Made by a program: the position numbers and the translations under genes. 64,000 bases of DNA from Urechis unicinctus (taxonomy: Eukaryota; Annelida; Polychaeta; Xenopneusta; Urechidae), in contig CM067350.1 in the NCBI GenBank assembly GCA_034190875.2, forward strand, positions 25,288,868-25,352,867, given 5' to 3'. Positions 37,310 to 49,804 of this stretch are shown one piece after another (positions within the stretch are counted from its first letter, which is position 1; each line of letters opens with the position of its first letter). The notes beneath the pieces are model-generated. The model had not been told where the DNA came from. It made no database searches and was given only the letters and a program-made list of their open reading frames with translations.

Positions 37310-37660
37310 TGTTTATCAGAGGTCATGGAATGTTTTTTCAGTGGCCATGGAATGTTTTTCAGTGGCAATGGGATGTTTATCAATGCCATGTGATGGTTAG
37401 CAGTGGCCATGTGATGGTTAGCATTGGTCATACGATGTAAAGCAGTGGCCATGTGATGTTTTGCAGTGGCCATGTGATGTTGAGCAGTGATGTGATGTTT
37501 ACCAGTGGCCATTGAATGTTAAGCAGTGGCCATTGAATGTTTAGCATTGGCTATGTGATGTTTACCAGTGGTCATTGAATATTTAGCAGTGGTCATTGAA
37601 TATTTAGCAGTGGCCATTGAATATTTAGCAGTGGTCATTGAATATTTAACAGTGGCTATA
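37310..37660. repeat. Minisatellite, 21-24-bp unit, about 16 copies
   Basis: Unit AGCAGTGGCCATTGAATATTT and variants with TGTGATG. It ends about 95 bases before the acceptor of the first coding exon. Confidence 0.92.
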
Positions 37661-37755
37661 TGATGTTTCCCAACATTGAAGTAATGGCGCCTTATCATCG
37701 GTGTTAAATCTACCGTGTGACCTACAATAACCATGGTTTTCTGTATTTGTTTCAG

Positions 37756-37887
37756 GGCCACTATGTACTGACAGCCTCCTCAAAAGACTAAATAGCATCT
37801 CGTCTGCCTCTTCCCCAACGCAGCACCGCGCCTCCCGCTGTAGAGCGCCTCTCTTTCTAGCCGGGTCAACCTCGCTCACGTCTAACC
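37756..37887 (+). other. 5' UTR part of the calcium sensor exon
   Basis: Between a good acceptor (TGTATTTGTTTCAG, ending at 37755) and the ATG at 37888 lie 132 bases with no long ORF. This implies that the first coding exon is an internal exon of the transcript and that at least one leader exon lies upstream. The acceptor is seen directly; its use is inferred. Confidence 0.55.
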
Positions 37888-37995
37888 ATGGGAGGCACGG
37901 GAAGCAAAAAACTCTCCAAGGAGGACATGGATTTCCTCACTGACAATACAAACTTCACAAAGCAGCAGATCAAACAATGGTACAAGGGTTTCATG
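37888..37995 (+). CDS. Neuronal calcium sensor family protein, coding exon 1 (residues 1-36)
   Basis: First coding exon of an NCS-family (recoverin/visinin/hippocalcin/neurocalcin) calcium sensor. The start is [17 protein letters not shown]: Gly2 with Ser6 fits the N-myristoylation signal universal in this family, which drives calcium-dependent membrane binding. The exon ends in WYKGFM, the family-typical end of the entering helix of the non-functional first EF-hand, directly before a GTGCGT donor. The start context ACCATGG is strong. Joined in phase 0 to 59026-59298 and 59623-59838 it gives 198 residues, the normal NCS length (about 190-200). The protein should be cytosolic and membrane-switching, mostly neuronal. 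The subfamily cannot be fixed by eye: it shares features with recoverin/visinin ([16 protein letters not shown]) and hippocalcin/neurocalcin (WYKGF, DTPEKR). Confidence 0.95.
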
Positions 37996-38971
37996 GTGCG
38001 TACTGCCAATGTATACTGCAATATTATTTCCACGTTTGACTTATTTTGCGAATATAAGCAAGTTGGTTGAGTGTATGAGATAGGGTGGGAGTGTATAAGG
38101 CTCTCGTTGGATGGGGGTGTTTGAGGCTCTCGTTGGATGGGGTGTTTGAGGCTCTCGTTGGATGGGGGTGTTTGAGGTTCTCGTTGGATGGAAGTGTTTG
38201 AGGCACTCATTGGATAGGAGTGTATAAGGCTCTCGTTGGATGCGAATATAGGAGACTCATCGGATTGGAGTGTATGAGGCTCTTAAGGGGTGGTAGTTTG
38301 ATTCTCTAGTTATATGGGTGTGTGAGGCTCTCGTGGGGTGGTAGTGCAGGTGTTTATGTTACTGGTATATTCAGGTGAATTTGGTTGGCGTGGAGATTGA
38401 CTCGGTCGTCTGCGTTACGTTGTTGTGGTGATTTTGTCGAGATTGCGTTATGCGCTGTTGTGCATCGTGTTGTGTGGTAGTGTGTTTCCTTGGGACGCGT
38501 GGCGCTGCTTGGTATATTGTTGGTGTCACGTTGTTGTATGACTGTGGGGTAGCAAGCAGCGAGATTCTCGTAGCTGGGCGTAAGTTAAACCAGGCGTTTT
38601 GTTGACTTCATGAATCTGGGCGAATTTCTGTGCGTTGTTTCTCGAATGAAATGAAGCGTGAGCCAGCTTATTACGAGGCAGGTAAAGAGGTAATTAAGGC
38701 GATATTGCTGCCCTTCCTCTGTATTCAAGTGAAGGTGTCTGTCTTACTATGTGAGCGGTTCGGATGCTGGTTTGTGTTGGCGAGTACTCGCCAGTTTGCT
38801 GTTCCATGTTTAATCACCTTCGTGTTTCATGCATTGCCCTCTATGACAAACACACATTGTTTTATTGCGCAATTGGTGTCCCATACTATATTGCGTGATG
38901 CCGTACGTACAGCGTAATGCGTTACACACAGTGCGATCCATTAAGCACCACGACCACCCCCGTGTGTGTGT

Positions 38972-39004
<33 letters not shown>
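38972..39004. repeat. Poly-G tract, 33 bases
   Basis: An unbroken run of G after CCCCCGTGTGTGTGT; the corresponding place in unit B (42257-42264) has about 8 G. Confidence 0.95.
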
Positions 39005-39008
<4 letters not shown>

Positions 39009-39219
39009 TGGTTACATCCCGGATAGGGGTGTGCCGTGGAAACTCGAAAACCCGCCCCCATCGTGCAAGGTGAAAATGGTCACAAGCATACCCCGTCGTG
39101 CAAGGTATTATGCGAGTGTACAACCCGTCGTGCAAGGTGGAAATGGCAACAAAGCGTATCACGTCGTAAGCAGGATAAAAGTGTCGGACAAATCTCAAAA
39201 TCTGATCAGCTGATTTCTG

Positions 39220-39797
39220 TTAAAGAGACTGTTCAGCCACATATAAGGCAATCAGGGATCATTTCGTTATTACATTACTGCGATTAACGCAGACGTAAGT
39301 AATGACATCTTCTAATTTGTGCCGCCGAGTTTACATGATGGAAGTTATGTTGATAAGTTTTTAACATTATTATTTGACTGGAAATGTTCATGATATACTG
39401 TGGAGATCTGTTTTATTCAGTTATGTCGTTCCATCGATAACGGTGCCTCCCTAAAACCATGAACTACACGAATGTTAGCTGTAAATCATAACGCGCTCTG
39501 AATTTACCTCGCTAACGATGTGTATTCTTCCGCTTTAGTTACATAATGTAGATTTCATAAAATCTTCACTCATTCAATTGTGGGCATAATTGTGCACACA
39601 TTAGACCGACAAGCAGGAAGGATAATGTCCGACAACATAAATGGCGACTGTCGATGCAAGGATCTTTTTTCTGAGACCACAGCGCCGCGTAGCGACTGAA
39701 AGTCTGAAAATGTAACATTTTTGGTTTCCAAAGTGCTGTTACCAAGCAGCTTGCTAGGCAACCACTTTCCTTATATGGGGCTGAACAGTCTCTTTAA
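39220..39797. mobile_element. TTAA-flanked MITE, copy 2 (578 bp)
   Basis: The cleanest copy: it begins TTAAAGAGACTGTTCAGCC and ends GGGCTGAACAGTCTCTTTAA, which are near-perfect inverted repeats with TTAA at both outer edges. It lies in the first unit of the tandem duplication in the sensor intron. Confidence 0.85.
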
Positions 39798-40371
39798 CAT
39801 GCAGTAACAACGAGCGCGTTAGCACTTTTGAGTGTGAGATTCTCGGAGCGTCACAAAGGGACCATTCATTGTATTTGCATTGTCAACGATCGGTGGGAAA
39901 TCCCGGGAGAAAATCGCGACATACTGAAACAAAATATGTATTAAACCCGCTGTACAGATGGTAACAGAAAAACATACCCCGTCGTACAACACGAAGCCCC
40001 CCCCCCCCCCCCCCTTCCCAAAAAGAACAAACCCGTCGCACAGATTGCAGCTGGAAAACATACCCTGTCGTACAAGTACGAGGCCCAACAAAACCCGTCG
40101 TACAAGCCGAGAGGCCAAAAAACATACCCCGTCGCGCGACACATGTACACTTCCTCTATACACTTAAATTTAAACCCTTTGGGTTCACCACTTGTCGGAG
40201 TGAATCCAAGTACAGGGGTTAATGTGTGAATCAATACAGGCAGGCAGGCGGCGCTACTGCCTCCCCTCGAGCGGCAGGTGCCCCAGCAATCGATGCATAC
40301 ACAATCGATGAGATTCCTACATGTCGATGATCAATCAGACATCTATCGGTAAACTACGACTTGCCTTCCTA

Positions 40372-40600
40372 AAGCCCCCCCCCGTACCAAGTAGCACCCC
40401 CCCCCATGTGACCCCCCCCCCAGCTGTCCCCCACATCCCATCCCCCCATCGCCCCCCTGAACATACCCCCCCCCTAATATCCCCCCCACCCCCCCGCCCC
40501 ACCCCCCCGATGTGTATTCTGAACCCCGCCCCCCCCCCATCAAACCCCCCCCCCACCCCCCCCATAAAATGCGTTCACCCCCCCCCCCCCCCCCAACAGG
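40372..40600. repeat. C-rich low-complexity block
   Basis: Runs of 6-18 C separated by short words (GTACCAAGTAGCA, ATGTGA, AGCTGT, ATGTGTATTCTGAA). It starts exactly where unit A of the duplication ends. Confidence 0.95.
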
Positions 40601-41164
40601 AGTCACCCCTGGAGGTGGCGATCAAGACCCATGCACTATTGGACCCCCTCGACAAGCGGGAAGGTAGCCCCATCCGACTAGTTATAATCCCGTGGGGTGT
40701 AGTGCAGGCCCTCGTTCGCTCGTATTAGGATCTTTGGATGTGGACCTTGACTTGTCGTCGGGTGGAGCGTTTTGACGCCCCATTTGTAAGTGAGTTGGTC
40801 GATCTGCGAATATAGGCACCTATCGTGTGGTGTGTTTTCTTAGGGACCCCGTGTTTGATTCCTGCTAGGTATATTGTCTGTTCACCCCCCGTGGGTGACT
40901 GTGCAGCCGTTTCTACCGGCAACTTCACCCCCCCCCCCTTGGCGTAGATTAACCCGGTCGCCCCTGTTGACTTCATGAATCTGGGCGCTTTCCCCGCGAT
41001 TGTTGTATGCGCCCCCAGCAAACGAGCGTGGTTTCATTGGGACGCGTGGCACCTTGGAGTGTTTGAGTGTCTCGTTGCTGCCCTGACTCTCCCACCAACA
41101 AGCAAATGTGAGCGTAGTTTGACCCCAGGCATTGGACCTGGCGGTACCCCCCAACTTCTGTGAC
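40601..41164. other. Mosaic junction between the two duplication units
   Basis: Holds short out-of-order pieces of the unit (TTGACTTCATGAATCTGGGC near 40968; GGGACGCGTGGC near 41039; GAGTGTTTGAG) mixed with unmatched sequence. Confidence 0.6.
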
Positions 41165-43798
41165 CATGCGATGGGGGTGTTCGTTGCTCTCGTTGGATGG
41201 GGTGTGGCGTTGGATGGGGGTGTTTGAGGTTTCTCGTTGGATGGAAGGGTGTTTGAGGTTCTCGTTGGATGGAAGTGTTTGAGGCACTCATTGGATAGGA
41301 GTGTATAAGGCTCTCGTTGGATGCGAGTGTTTGGAGGCTCATCGGATGGGGTGTTTGAGGCTCTCGTTAAGGGGTGGTAGTTGATTCTCTAGTTATATGG
41401 GGTGTGTGAGGCTCTCGTTGGGGGGGGTAGTGCAGGTGTTTATGATACTGGTGTGTTGAGTTCAGGTGAATTTGGTTGGCGTGGAGATTGACTCGGTCGT
41501 CTGCGTTACGTTGGTTGTGGTGATTTTGTCGAGATTGCGTTATGCGCTGTGCGTGTTGTCATCGTGTTGTGTGGTAGTGTGTTTCCTTGGGACGCGTGGC
41601 GGTGCTTGGTATATGTTGGTGTCATGTTGTGTTATGACTGTGGGGTAGCAAGCAGCGAGATTCTCGTAGCTGGCGTAAGTTAACCAGGCGTTTTGGATGA
41701 CACGTCATGTAATTGGGGCGATTTGTGTGTGTGGGGCTGCATCGTGTTGTGTGGTAGTGTGTTTTCCTTGGGACGCGTGGCGCTGCTTTGGTATATTGTT
41801 GGTTGTCACGTTAGCTGGACTGTAACGTTAGCAAGCAGCGAGATTCTCGTAGCTGGGCGTAAGTTGAACCAGGCGTTTTGTTGACTTCATGAATCTGGGC
41901 GAATTTTCTGTGCGTTGTTTCTCGAATGAAATGAAGCGTGAGCCAGCTTATTACGAGGCAGGTAAAGAGGTAATTAAGGCGATATTGCTGCCCTTCCTCT
42001 GTATTCAAGTGAAGGTGTCTGTCTTACTATGTGTTGAGCGGTTCGGGAATGCTGGTTTGTGTTGGCGAGTACTCGCCAGTTTGCTGTTCCATGTTTAATC
42101 ACCTTCGTGTTTCATGCATTGCCCTCTATGACAAACACACATTGTTTTATTGCGCAATTGGTGTCCCATACTATATTGCGTGATGCCGTACGTACAGCGT
42201 AATGCGTTACACACATGCGATCCATTAAGCACCACGACCACCCCCGTGTGTGTGTGGGGGGGGGATCCATTAATAGGGGTTACATCCCGGATAGAAAAAC
42301 CCGCCCCCATCGTGCAAGGTGAAAATGGTCAAACCCGCCCCCATCGTGCAAGTTACAAAATCCCGGACGGTCCAGAGTTAAGCCATGGATCAATATACAT
42401 GCAAACCCACCCCCATCGTGCAATTTGAAACCTCGAGTGTACCGCCCCCATCGTGCAAGGTGGAAATGGCAACAAAGCGTATCACGTCGTAAGCGTCGAT
42501 AAAAGTGTCGGACAAATCTCAAAATCTGATCAGCTGATTTCTGTTAAAGAGACTGTTCAGGCCAAAATAAGGCAATCAGGGATCATTTCGTTATTACATT
42601 ACTGCGATTAACGCAGACGTAAGTAATGACATCTTCTAATTTGTGCCGCCGAGTTTACATGATGGAAGTTATGTTGATAAGTTTTTAACATTATTATTTG
42701 ACTGGAAATGTTCATGATATACTGTGGAGATCTGTTTTATTCAGTTATGTCGTTCCATCGATAACGGTGCCTTAAAACCATGAACTACACGAATGTTAGC
42801 TGTATAATCATAACGCGCTCTGAATTTACCTCGCTAACGATGTGTATTCTTCCGCTTTAGTTACATCATAACGGTCATAAAATCTTCACTCCTAAAATTG
42901 TGGGAACTAATTGTGCACACATTAGCGACAAATCATAACGCGAAGGATCACTTAAACCAACATAAATGGCTAACGATCTTTTTTTGAGACCCAAGCGCCG
43001 TTAGCGACTGAAAGTAAATGTCATTTTGGTTTCCAAACTGCTGTTACCAATTGTGGCTGCTAAGCAACCACTTTTAGACCGACAAGCAACACGGATAATG
43101 TCCGACATGCTAAAATGGAGCGCTGTAGCATTTTGAGTGTGAGATTCTCGGAGACCACAGCAAAGGGACCAGCGACTGAAAGTCTGAAAATGTCAACGAT
43201 TTTTGGTTTCCAAAGTGCTGTTACCAAGCATACTGCTAGGCAACCACTTTGTATTATAACCCGCTGAACAGTCTCCTTAACATGAAGTAACAACGAGCGC
43301 GTTAGCACGTTTGAGTGTGAGATTCTCGGAGCGTCACAAAGGGACCATTCATTGTATTTGCAGATCAACGATCGGTGGGAAATCCCGGGAGAAAATCGCG
43401 ACATACTGAAACAAAATATGTATTAAACCCGCTGTACAACCCGTCGTAAAAACATACCCCGTCGTACAACAAAGCCCCCCCCCCCCCCCCCCGTCTTCGC
43501 AAAAAGATGAAACATGTTCCTCGTCGCACAGATTGCAGCTTAAACATACCCTGTCGTACAAGGAGCCCAACAAAACCACTCGTACAAGCCGGAGATGCAA
43601 AAAACATACCCCGTCGCGCGACACATGTACAGGATGGGTTAATGTGTGAATCCAATACAGGCGGGTCTCAGGCGGCGCTACTGCCTCCCCTCGAGCGGCA
43701 GGTGCCCCAGCAATCGATGCATACACAATCGATGAGATTCCTACATGTCGATGATCAATCAGACATCTATCGGTAAACTACGACTTGCCTTCCTAATA
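41165..43798 (+). repeat. Tandem segmental duplication, unit B (rearranged)
   Basis: Second copy, about 3.1 kb from the first. The part 41447-42240 contains an extra partial repeat (41695-41880 repeats the GGGACGCGTGGCG segment). 42240-42480 and 42880-43260 are scrambled relative to unit A. The end 43680-43798 is near identical to 40250-40370. Confidence 0.85.
42544..43280. mobile_element. TTAA-flanked MITE, copy 3, rearranged (737 bp)
   Basis: Duplicate of copy 2. The first half is nearly identical; from about 42880 to 43260 segments appear repeated and out of order (the stretches with CTGTTACCAA and GCAACCACTTT each occur twice). Ends GAACAGTCTCCTTAA. Confidence 0.75.
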
Positions 43799-44895
<1,097 letters not shown>

Positions 44896-45324
44896 GTTCA
44901 CACATCGAATGATATCGAATGATTGCTACCCGTTTTGAGGAAGCAAATAGTTTACTATATTACCATCGGGAATCGACGAAGGCTGTATCTACCACAATTG
45001 TAGTTGCCATCTCTGCCAAATATTGACGGGCTAGCGAGATTGATGTCGCAATCTCCCCCACATAGTCGCTGTGTGGATGTACACATTCACTGGTCATCCA
45101 ATCGTTATTTCTCCAGTACTTGCTCAACCCCACCTCTCTTCCAGACAGCTATCTGTGCCCATCTTCGGTTTTCTTGTCATCAGCCACTGCCACAACAATG
45201 TCCTATTCTCCTTGTATTTGTTAGATCGTCCTCATGTGTGTTCAGTCCCCAGATAGGTATATAGCGCATAGCTTAACTGGGAGCCTTTGGATCGCATGAT
45301 GAATGATCCTGCCGCCCCTCTGAT

Positions 45325-45490
45325 CTTGTCCATCCCCTGTGGGTCGGGGGTAGAATAGGCCCGCTTTATCCTCCTGCATGTCGTAAGAGGCGACTTATAG
45401 GAGGCAACCTGTTGGCCGTGGGTTGCCACTCGTGTCGGTGGGATATGGGTTCCTCGTGGTTGAGCGGAGTGGTCCTTGCAAGGGGAGCTG
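45325..45490 (+). mobile_element. SINE-like repeat, 5' fragment
   Basis: Head GTGGGTCGGGGGTAGAATAG, then CCTCCTGCATGTCGTAAGAG and TTGGCCGTGGGTTGCCACTC. The 3' half is missing. Confidence 0.75.
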
Positions 45491-46929
45491 ATTGCAATAA
45501 AGCACTGTGGTAGGCAGGAATACCGCACCAACCTCCTCCCCTACTTACCCTTTTTTTCTTTTTCAGACAGCACGATAAACGTCCTTGGATATATGCAACT
45601 CAATAAATGACTGCTGACAATATCCTCACTTCCCGTCCTCTCAAACTCTCCCCTCCTCTATATTCCCTCCCACCCCATCTTACCTCAGACACCGCCACCC
45701 TTTGTATTGATTTGGTATTCCTCTCGAATATTGCTCCCCCCAAATTCATGATGTGTGGTGGGCTGTCCTCTCTACTAATATATAACCTTAATCTCCTGCT
45801 GTTAACGCGGGAAATTGCTGTTAGAATCTGCAGGACTTAATATTGCCTACAACACGAGCTCATTTTGTTAAATGTCGCAGAGGGGATTATTTTGTGTGTG
45901 TTGGATGGGAAGGAGGAGATGACTACAGACTGCTCGCTCGTGTGCATCGTACATCTTGCCGTGACGTGATATCCCGGTGTGGTAGGGAAGGTGTGGGGGA
46001 GTGGAAGTTGTAGGGGGATGGGGTGCTGTGGTGACGGTCACAAATTGTAGCAGGTCGAAAATTTCTTTTTAATTTCGCAATTAATTTACCACTCATCGTT
46101 TGATTGTTACAAAATTAACATTTTCAGAAAGCGAAATAAATTATCAGACGTTTATGATTGACATGATCTGTCAAAATATTTGTCGTTTTCAAAGCGCTGA
46201 GTTCGGAAAAAAAAATCCACATGGACATTTTTCGTCAAATTTTCTATCGCTCATCGTAAATATTGGTTCAATAGTCATAAAAATCTGGCCAGTTGTTGTC
46301 ATGAACAGCGCGAATCGAATCCTTTAATTTTATGGATATCGATTCAGTCACTTCCGGTTACGAGCGAATCAAATTTAATACGGGATCGAAATCTGAATTT
46401 AACACGGGGTTTCTCCGTCGTTAACGGTCGTATTAACAAAATGTTCCTTTAGCATTGTGTTATGGCATTTATGCTGATAACGATGGCTGGTGTGTCACCT
46501 GGCTTGTGTCAGTTCTTTTTTAGATGTCTGCCTGTATTATGCAGCCTTCTTTCTGCTCACTGCGGTTTATTTGAACCCAAATTATCTTGGCATATCCCAC
46601 GCTATGTTGTTCCCACATCTTATGTGAGATTTACACAATGAGTTGCACCAATTCAGTGAGAGTTACGCAACCTATGATAAGAGTTGCAATCAGTCTGGGG
46701 GAGTTACACAACCTATGATGAGTGGAAACCCGTCTATACTCGCCAGCATATTCTCTTCTTGATGTCCCCACGAAGAAGGTATCCTGCTTACTCAGGATAT
46801 ATGTAGCCTCTATCCCATCGTTGGCGTGGTGCCATTAGCTTATTGTAGCACGGGGCATTTTTTTGTTAGTCGTAAATACCTGGCCTCTGGGCAGTACATG
46901 TCGAGGCATTGATTCTAAGACCGGATGGT
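45491..46929. other. Non-coding intronic stretch
   Basis: A strong acceptor-like sequence (TTTTTTCTTTTTCAG, ending 45566) precedes an AATAAA (about 45602), but the segment reads a stop after three codons in phase 0. A short repeat GAGTTACACAACCTATGATG occurs near 46660-46720. Confidence 0.4.
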
Positions 46930-47240
46930 TTTTGTGACGTGGCACTGTTAACTGTGGCAGTCTTTGTGGCATGCATTTACGTGGCACTGTTAACAGGGGC
47001 AGTCTTTGTGGTATGCATTTACGTGGCACTGTTTACAGGGGCAGTCTTTGTGGCATGAATTTACTTGGCACTGTTAACAGGGGCAGTCTTTGTGGTATGC
47101 ATTTACGTGGCACTGTTTACAGGGGCAGTCTTTGTTGTATGCATTTACGTGGCACTGTTCACAGGTGCAGTCTTTGTTGCATGAATTTACGTGGCACTCT
47201 TAACAGGGGCAGTCTTCGTGGCATAATTTATGTGGCACTG
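46930..47240. repeat. Minisatellite, 42-bp unit, about 7 copies
   Basis: Unit TTTACGTGGCACTGTTAACA plus GGGGCAGTCTTTGTGGCATG. In frame over 14 codons (HLRGTVNRGSLCGM), a repeat artefact. Confidence 0.93.
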
Positions 47241-47481
47241 ATAATCTCGGTTTTAAATCTACTGCCGACTGCACTCACTGAACCGAATAAGTCTTGACTT
47301 CACAACACTTGGATCGGTGAGTCGGTCAACCTCTACCCACTGCAGTAGTTTGACTGTTGTGGAATGTTTCCCTGGGCGTTCATTTCCTGTTTATGGCATT
47401 TCAGGCTGAACCACGACATATGAAATAGCATAAGCATTACTAGCAGACATGAGGCTACGCTGGCTAGGTGAAGACACTAAT

Positions 47482-47876
47482 CGTGGGTCCGGGGGAAGAA
47501 TAGGTCCACTGTATCATGTTGTAAGAAGCGACTAATAGGGGGCAACCAGTTGGCGGTGGGTTGCGACTCGTGTCGGTGGACAATGGGATCCTGGTGGTTG
47601 AATGGAGAGGTCCTTACGAGGGCCATGTCTGCAACACACCACTTTGGCCTGGCTTTCACCTAGACGAGAGGCTGGAATGGCCTGGTCCAGTTAATCGGCT
47701 GGTGGTGACTTGCCCAAGGATAATCGTTTCCATTTTTATCTTTTCCATCTCCATTTTCATTTATCCTAGAAGGCGGCTGCTTAATCAGGTCAATCTTATC
47801 TATTAACCTTTCATGGCACCATATAACACATGAGTGTTGGTGTGCCGTTAAACCCTGTTATTACCTTACCTTACTT
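47482..47876 (+). mobile_element. SINE-like repeat, near full length
   Basis: From GTGGGTCCGGGGGAAGAATA through AGACGAGAGGCTGGAATGGC, AAGGCGGCTGCTTAATCAGG and GTTGGTGTGCCGTTAAACCC to a TTACC tail. A second copy follows directly. Confidence 0.8.
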
Positions 47877-48206
47877 TAGAGGCGACTAATAGGGGGCAAC
47901 CTGTTGGCCGTGGATTCCAACTCGTGTCGATGAACAATGGGATCCAGGTGGTTGACATGTCTGCAACACACTACTCTGACCCGGATTTCGCCTAGATGAA
48001 AGGCTGGAATGGCCTGGTCCAGTCAATCGGCTTGTGGTGATTGCCCTAGGATAATCGTTTCCATTTTTATCTTTTCCATCTCCATTTTCATTTATCCTAG
48101 AAGGCGGCTGCTTTATCAGGTCAATCTTATCTATTAACCTTTCATGGCACCATATAACACATTAGTGCTGGTGTGCCGTTAAACCTATACTTACCTTACC
48201 TTATCG
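47877..48206 (+). mobile_element. SINE-like repeat, tandem second copy lacking the head
   Basis: Starts GAGGCGACTAATAGGGGGCA, repeats the preceding copy with an internal deletion near 47955, and ends in TTACCTTACC. Confidence 0.8.
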
Positions 48207-48334
48207 TGTTTCTAATTCATCGTGTGAACTTATTTGTGAACCCAATATTTACCGCCATATTGCAGCAAGGCCGCTAAGCCCATCACTGGCGCTATTGTTA
48301 CTATGCATGCCTTCGTCTTTGATTGGGCGCCACA

Positions 48335-48485
48335 CCAACACGCTGATTAATCTGGTGCCCACCATAACGCTGATTAGTGCCACCCAACACGCTGATTGAT
48401 CTGGTGCCACCCCAACACGCTGATTGATCTGGTGCCTCCCCAACACGCTGATTGATCTGGTGCCACCCCAACACGCTGATTGGAT
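48335..48485. repeat. Minisatellite, 29-bp unit, about 5 copies
   Basis: Unit CAACACGCTGATTGATCTGG plus TGCCACCCC. Confidence 0.9.
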
Positions 48486-49120
48486 TCCTCGAAGACAACG
48501 ATAAGTCGGAGTTCCATATTCCTGAGTAACATACGCTGGACTTAACATGAAAAAGAAAGTTGCGCGGTGACTTAAGAATAACGTCTCCGGTGGAATCCAA
48601 CTCTTGTATTCTGCTGAATTGTTCCTGGGAGGTTTATCCATTAGTTTTCCCTGTCCAATGCATCCGGCGATGACTAGACCCCATCTTGGAAATGAAAGAC
48701 TAACTATGTCCCGTCAGTATGCTTAGCTGTTGATGGCCAAACCCTCTGCCAAGCAATCCCCGCGCTGTCGTGAGTACATCATGTATTAGCGCTACGACAC
48801 ATTGGTTTTTCGGATGGATTGCGTTGCAAACTGAACAAGTCGCCTCAACATATAGGCTTATATCCACCTTTCATTCCAGTATTTGTCTAAAGAAAGAGGA
48901 CTTTGGGGGATCCAGGGGCTATAAATGACCCTGTTTAGCGTGGCAGTCAAAAGCTTGACCCCACTCGAATCTCCGCCATTACCTCACCCTAATGCCCACC
49001 GTGATTTTGGTATGGAGCTTGTTTAGCGCACGGTAATCGTTTTTTGTAGCTGTTGGTAGCTGATGCGAAGGTTAGCCCTACAGGACGTCTACGTTGACGT
49101 CTTACGACGACTGAATCAAA
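48486..49120. other. Non-coding intronic stretch
   Basis: Contains a GACGTCTACGTTGACGTC dyad (49086-49103), related to one at 1763-1782 in the opposite orientation. Confidence 0.5.
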
Positions 49121-49255
49121 CGCAATGCAGAAATCCACAATTCAAATCGGATACCTTGAACGTCTAAAACCTAGCGAGTTATTTGGTTTCATCGCATATT
49201 TTGATGGTAACGAACAATTTGCACCTATGATCACGAGTGATGTATTAAGCTGACT
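49121..49255 (+). repeat. Dispersed repeat, about 125 bp, copy 2
   Basis: Partner of 32896-33020; both copies lie in introns of the sensor gene, in the same orientation. Confidence 0.8.
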
Positions 49256-49804
49256 TGTACTACCATTGCGATTGCGGTCGTGGTAGCATCATCAATGAGC
49301 ACTATCTTTACAACGAGGCGGTAGCTGCGCGCAGGCGCAGTCCGGGTTATTTCAAACGAATGCCTGTTCGATAGGCATGGTGGGCTTTCACCTCGGCGTC
49401 TGGGGGCACAGGGCCTGCCTCACATTTGCTTTTATTACCATCGTGATGGTGTAAAGACTAAACATGTCTGCTGCGATCCAACTGTATCAAAAGCGTGCAT
49501 GCATCGAAATACTCACCTCAATAGCTCCGTCGCCGCTTTCATAATGCATTAACTGTCAGCAGGACATTATTGATAGCTTTGTTTATGCAATTGTTTGTAA
49601 GATTTATACGACAATACGGTCGCGATAGGAAAAAGAATTCTGCCCTGCGCAGGGCTTATCTAGTTTGAATCCGAACTTTCAACGCCTGAACTGAAATATA
49701 TGCGCTGCGACACAGCTCTTGCTTGATGGCACCCGGAGACGCCGAATAGAACCCCTCCACGAGCAACTAGCGAACCTTGATATATATATATATTGTTTTT
49801 TCAG

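Larger units (their letters stand above)
38070..40370 (+). repeat. Tandem segmental duplication, unit A
   Basis: Order: 26-bp minisatellite (GGCTCTCGTTGGATGGGG), unique stretch with TTGGTTGGCGTGGAGATTGA, the block TGAAATGAAGCGTGAGCCAG, a poly-G tract, CGTCGTACAA-type words, MITE copy 2, and a second CGTCGTACAA block with a poly-C tract, ending ACGACTTGCCTTCCTAA. All of this recurs in order at 41165-43798. It begins 75 bases after sensor exon 1. Confidence 0.9.

Noticed and set aside
40321..40728. 135-codon proline-rich ORF
   Set aside because: Product of the C-rich block; likely low-complexity or consensus error.
45566..45605. Strong acceptor followed by AATAAA in the large intron, a possible alternative terminal exon
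   Set aside because: Would add three residues then a stop in phase 0; no other support.
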